64,000 nt of DNA from Streptomyces termitum (GTDB lineage: Bacteria; Actinomycetota; Actinomycetes; Streptomycetales; Streptomycetaceae): positions 331,969 to 395,968 of the forward strand of contig NZ_BMUL01000005.1 in NCBI RefSeq assembly GCF_014650175.1, in the 5' to 3' direction. Every line of letters begins with the position of its first letter. Positions within the stretch are counted from its first letter, which is position 1. Below, piece after piece: positions 61,105 to 64,000 of this stretch. The notes under the pieces are model-generated. The model was not told the origin of the DNA. It saw nothing but the letters and a program-made list of their open reading frames with translations, and ran no database searches. The position numbers were made by a program, and so were the translations under genes.

Positions 61105-64000
61105 ATGACCGGGCGCTGGGAGTTCTGGATCGACCGGGGCGGCACCTTCACCGACGTGGTGGGCCGCCGCCCCGACGGCCGGCTCGTCACCCGCAAGCTC
61201 CTCTCCCACGACCCCGCCCGCACCCAGGACGCCGCCGTCACCGGGATCCGCCTCCTGATGGGCCTCGCCCCCGGCGAACCGGTCCCCGCCGACCGGGTCG
61301 CGGTCGTCCGGATGGGCACCACCGTCGCCACCAACGCCCTCCTGGAGCGGCGCGGCGAACCGACCCTGCTGCTGATCACCGAGGGCTTCCGGGACGCCCT
61401 GCGCATCGCCTACCAGAACCGGCCCCGCCTCTTCGACCGCCACATCGTCCTGCCGGAGGCGGTGTACGCGCGCGTGGCCGAGGTCCCCGAGCGGATCGAC
61501 GCCCGAGGGGCCGTCGTCCGCCCCCTAGACGAGGACGCCGTCGCCGCCGCGCTCGCCGCCGCCCACCGGGACGGCCTGCGCTCCGCCGCCGTCGTCCTCC
61601 TGCACGGCTACCGCCACCCCGAGCACGAACGGCGGGTCGGGGCCGCCGCCAGGGCCGCCGGATTCACCCAGGTCAGCTGCTCCCACGAGGTCAGCCCCCT
61701 GATCAAGCTCGTCCCGCGCGGCGACACCACCGTCGTCGACGCCTACCTCTCCCCGGTGCTGCGCCGGTACGTCGACGAGGTCGCCGCCGCGCTCCCGGGG
61801 ATCCGCCTCCTCTTCATGCAGTCCAGCGGCGGGCTGCGGGAGGCCGCGCACGTCCGGGGCAAGGACGCGGTGCTCTCCGGCCCGGCGGGCGGCGTCGTCG
61901 GCATGGCCCGCACCTCCGCCCTGGCCGGATACGACCGCGTCATCGGCCTCGACATGGGAGGCACCTCCACGGACGTGTCGCACTACGCGGGCACGTTCGA
62001 GCGCGAACTCGGCTCACAGGTCGCCGGGGTGCGGATGCGGGCCCCCATGATGAGCATCCACACCGTCGCCGCGGGCGGCGGCTCCGTCCTCCACTACGAC
62101 GGCCGCCGCTACCGCGTCGGACCCGACTCGGCCGGCGCCGTCCCCGGCCCCGCCTGCTACCGGCGCGGCGGCCCGCTCACCGTCACCGACGCCCAGGTCA
62201 TGCTCGGCCGGATCCAGCCGGACCACTTCCCCGCCGTCTTCGGCCCCGGCGGCGACCAGCCCCTCGACGCCGACACCGTCCGCGCCCGCTTCACCGCCCT
62301 CGCCGAGGAGACCGGCGACGGCCGCACCCCCGAGGAGGTCGCCGCCGGCTTCCTGCGCATCGCCGTCCTCGACATGGCCAACGCCGTCAAGAAGATCTCC
62401 GTCCAGCGCGGCCGCGACGTCACCCGCTACGCCCTCACCGCCTTCGGCGGCGCCGGCGGCCAGCACGCCTGCGCCGTCGCCGACGCCCTCGGCATCGACA
62501 CCGTCCTCGTCCCGCCGCTCGCCGGAGTCCTCTCCGCGTACGGCATCGGCCTCGCCGACGCCACCGCCCTGCGCGAACGCTCCGTCGAGGCCCGGCTCGA
62601 CGCCCCCGGCACCCCCGCCCGGATGGCCGCCGTCGCCGCCGAACTCGCCGACCTCACCCGCGCCGAACTCCGCTCCGACGGCCTCCCCGACCGGGCGATC
62701 ACCACGCACGCGCGCGTGCTCCTGCGCTACGAGGACACCGACGGGAGCCTCCCCGTGGACCTCGGCCCCGCCGACACGATGGCCGCCGCCTTCACCGCCG
62801 AGCACCGCGCCCGCTACGGCTTCGCCCTGGACCGGCCCCTCACCGCCGGGGCCGTCACCGTCGAGGCGGTCGCCGAGGGCCCCCACGACCCCGCCCGCCC
62901 CGCCCCCGCCGCCCGCACCGGCCCCCTCGCCCCCCGCGCCACCGTCCGCACCCACGACGGCGCCACCGCCCGCCCCACCCCGCTCCACCGCCGCGAGGAC
63001 CTGCTCCCCGGCGACACCGTCGACGGCCCCGCGATCCTCGCCGAGGACGACGCCACCACCGTCGTCGACCCCGGCTGGCGCGCCACCGCCACCCCCACCG
63101 GCCACCTCCTGCTGCGCCGCGCCGTCCCCCGCCCCGCCCGCACCGCCGCCGGAACCGACGTCGACCCGGTCCTCCTGGAGGTCTTCCACAACCTCTTTAT
63201 GGCCATCGCCGAGCAGATGGGCGTCCGCCTGGAGAACACCTCCCGCTCCGTCAACATCAAGGAACGGCTCGACTTCTCCTGCGCCCTCTTCGACGCCGAC
63301 GGCAACCTCGTCGCCAACGCCCCCCACATCCCCGTCCACCTCGGCTCCATGGGCGACACCGTCAAAGAGGTCCTCCGGCGCCGCGCCGGGGACCTGCGCC
63401 CCGGCGACGCCTACGCCGTCAACGACCCCTACCACGGCGGCACCCACCTCCCCGACGTCACCGTCGTCACCCCCGTCTTCGACCCCGCCGGCCGCGACCT
63501 CCGCTTCCTCGTCGCCTCCCGGGGCCACCACGCCGAGATCGGCGGCATCACCCCCGGCTCCATGCCCGCCTTCAGCCGCACCATCGACGAGGAGGGCGTC
63601 CGCTTCGACAACTGGCTCCTGGTCCGCGGCGGAAGGTTCCGCGAGGCCGAGACCCGCGCCCTCCTCACCGGCGGCCCCCACCCCTCCCGCGACCCCGGCG
63701 CCAACCTCGCCGACCTGCGCGCCCAGGTCGCCGCCAACGAGAAGGGGGTCGAGGAACTCGGCAAGGCCGTGGACGCGTTCGGCCTCGACGCCGTCCACGC
63801 CTACATGGGCCACGTCCGGGCCAACGCCGAGGAGTCCGTCCGCCGCGCCGTCGCCCGCCTCCACGACGGGGCGTACCGGTACGAGACCGACTCCGGCGCC
63901 GTCATCCGGGTCGCCGTCCGCGTCGACCGGGCCCGCCGCGCCGCCGTCCTCGACTTCACCGGCACCTCCGCCCGGCTCCCCGGCAACGCCAACGCCCCCA
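61105..64000 (+). CDS. 5-oxoprolinase / N-methylhydantoinase A-B fusion (cut by window end)
   Basis: ATP-dependent enzyme of the hydantoinase/oxoprolinase family, opening 5-oxoproline or a hydantoin. The frame is open for 965 residues up to the window end. The HyuA domain has [34 protein letters not shown], and the ATP-binding [16 protein letters not shown], then [17 protein letters not shown]. The HyuB domain begins near residue 690 with [15 protein letters not shown] and includes the metal motif [20 protein letters not shown] and [17 protein letters not shown]. Full length should be about 1200-1250 residues, so 250 or so are missing. ATG 61105 follows GGGAGG. Upstream 180 bases are hairpin-rich. 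Confidence 0.9.
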   Translation, partial: MTGRWEFWIDRGGTFTDVVGRRPDGRLVTRKLLSHDPARTQDAAVTGIRLLMGLAPGEPVPADRVAVVRMGTTVATNALLERRGEPTLLLITEGFRDALRIAYQNRPRLFDRHIVLPEAVYARVAEVPERIDARGAVVRPLDEDAVAAALAAAHRDGLRSAAVVLLHGYRHPEHERRVGAAARAAGFTQVSCSHEVSPLIKLVPRGDTTVVDAYLSPVLRRYVDEVAAALPGIRLLFMQSSGGLREAAHVRGKDAVLSGPAGGVVGMARTSALAGYDRVIGLDMGGTSTDVSHYAGTFERELGSQVAGVRMRAPMMSIHTVAAGGGSVLHYDGRRYRVGPDSAGAVPGPACYRRGGPLTVTDAQVMLGRIQPDHFPAVFGPGGDQPLDADTVRARFTALAEETGDGRTPEEVAAGFLRIAVLDMANAVKKISVQRGRDVTRYALTAFGGAGGQHACAVADALGIDTVLVPPLAGVLSAYGIGLADATALRERSVEARLDAPGTPARMAAVAAELADLTRAELRSDGLPDRAITTHARVLLRYEDTDGSLPVDLGPADTMAAAFTAEHRARYGFALDRPLTAGAVTVEAVAEGPHDPARPAPAARTGPLAPRATVRTHDGATARPTPLHRREDLLPGDTVDGPAILAEDDATTVVDPGWRATATPTGHLLLRRAVPRPARTAAGTDVDPVLLEVFHNLFMAIAEQMGVRLENTSRSVNIKERLDFSCALFDADGNLVANAPHIPVHLGSMGDTVKEVLRRRAGDLRPGDAYAVNDPYHGGTHLPDVTVVTPVFDPAGRDLRFLVASRGHHAEIGGITPGSMPAFSRTIDEEGVRFDNWLLVRGGRFREAETRALLTGGPHPSRDPGANLADLRAQVAANEKGVEELGKAVDAFGLDAVHAYMGHVRANAEESVRRAVARLHDGAYRYETDSGAVIRVAVRVDRARRAAVLDFTGTSARLPGNANAP

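Overview
The window is chromosomal DNA of a high-GC actinomycete, almost certainly Streptomyces. Third codon positions are nearly all G or C, GTG starts are common, and neighbouring genes often overlap by four bases (GTGA/ATGA). Genus markers are present: the sporulation pair smeA-sffA, rbpA behind a sigma-R-type promoter, a chitinase behind DasR-like sites, a Streptomyces-type FMN riboswitch and rib operon, and YczE/MocR. Gene order from gmk to rpe and from ppm1 to smeA matches what I remember of the Streptomyces coelicolor core (about SCO1410-SCO1480). I see no rRNA, tRNA, CRISPR array, prophage or insertion sequence.

Layout. 1-10 kb is housekeeping: gmk, rpoZ, coaBC, metK, a helicase-degenerate priA, an HTH protein on the minus strand, fmt, rsmB and rpe. 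10-15 kb holds a SorC-type regulator, a lipoprotein ribonuclease of the RNase Sa family overlapping its barstar-type inhibitor, and a DUF998 membrane protein translationally coupled to a two-component system. 15-22 kb holds guaB1, a GDSL esterase, and a lysine-catabolic locus: an amino-acid permease remnant, an Lrp/AsnC regulator, a DavA-type amidase and a DavB-type lysine 2-monooxygenase.

22-29 kb holds a uracil/xanthine permease with a structured leader, an MFS transporter divergent from a ROK regulator, and a secreted GH18 chitinase. 28.8-35 kb is the riboflavin operon (FMN riboswitch, ribD-ribE-ribM-ribBA-ribH) running on into hisE-hisG and a PH-domain protein, closed by a perfect palindrome. 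35-43 kb holds two coupled CNNM/CorC proteins behind a hairpin-rich leader, a TPR/AAA+ ATPase, a possible small RNA, a uridine-kinase-like P-loop protein and a secreted C39-like peptidase. 43-48 kb holds a lipocalin-like protein and an APH-type kinase preceded by a TetR-style palindrome, a small acidic protein, a second Lrp/AsnC regulator and an amidohydrolase.

48-64 kb holds ppm1, fxsA, rbpA, a UMF1-type MFS protein, GDPD coupled to YczE, divergent MocR, a degenerate FGE-like protein, smeA-sffA, an ankyrin protein, a HEAT-repeat-like protein, and a fused hydantoinase A/B protein cut by the window edge.

No single gene cluster here looks like an unknown large system. The most interesting signals are smaller: the membrane-tethered RNase with a cytosolic barstar, the davAB locus with phased repeats and a broken permease, the minus-strand small RNA or attenuator near 39.7 kb, the structured leaders of the permease and CNNM genes, the non-canonical Walker motifs of SffA and PriA, and the GGGAT-rich repeat between yczE and mocR.
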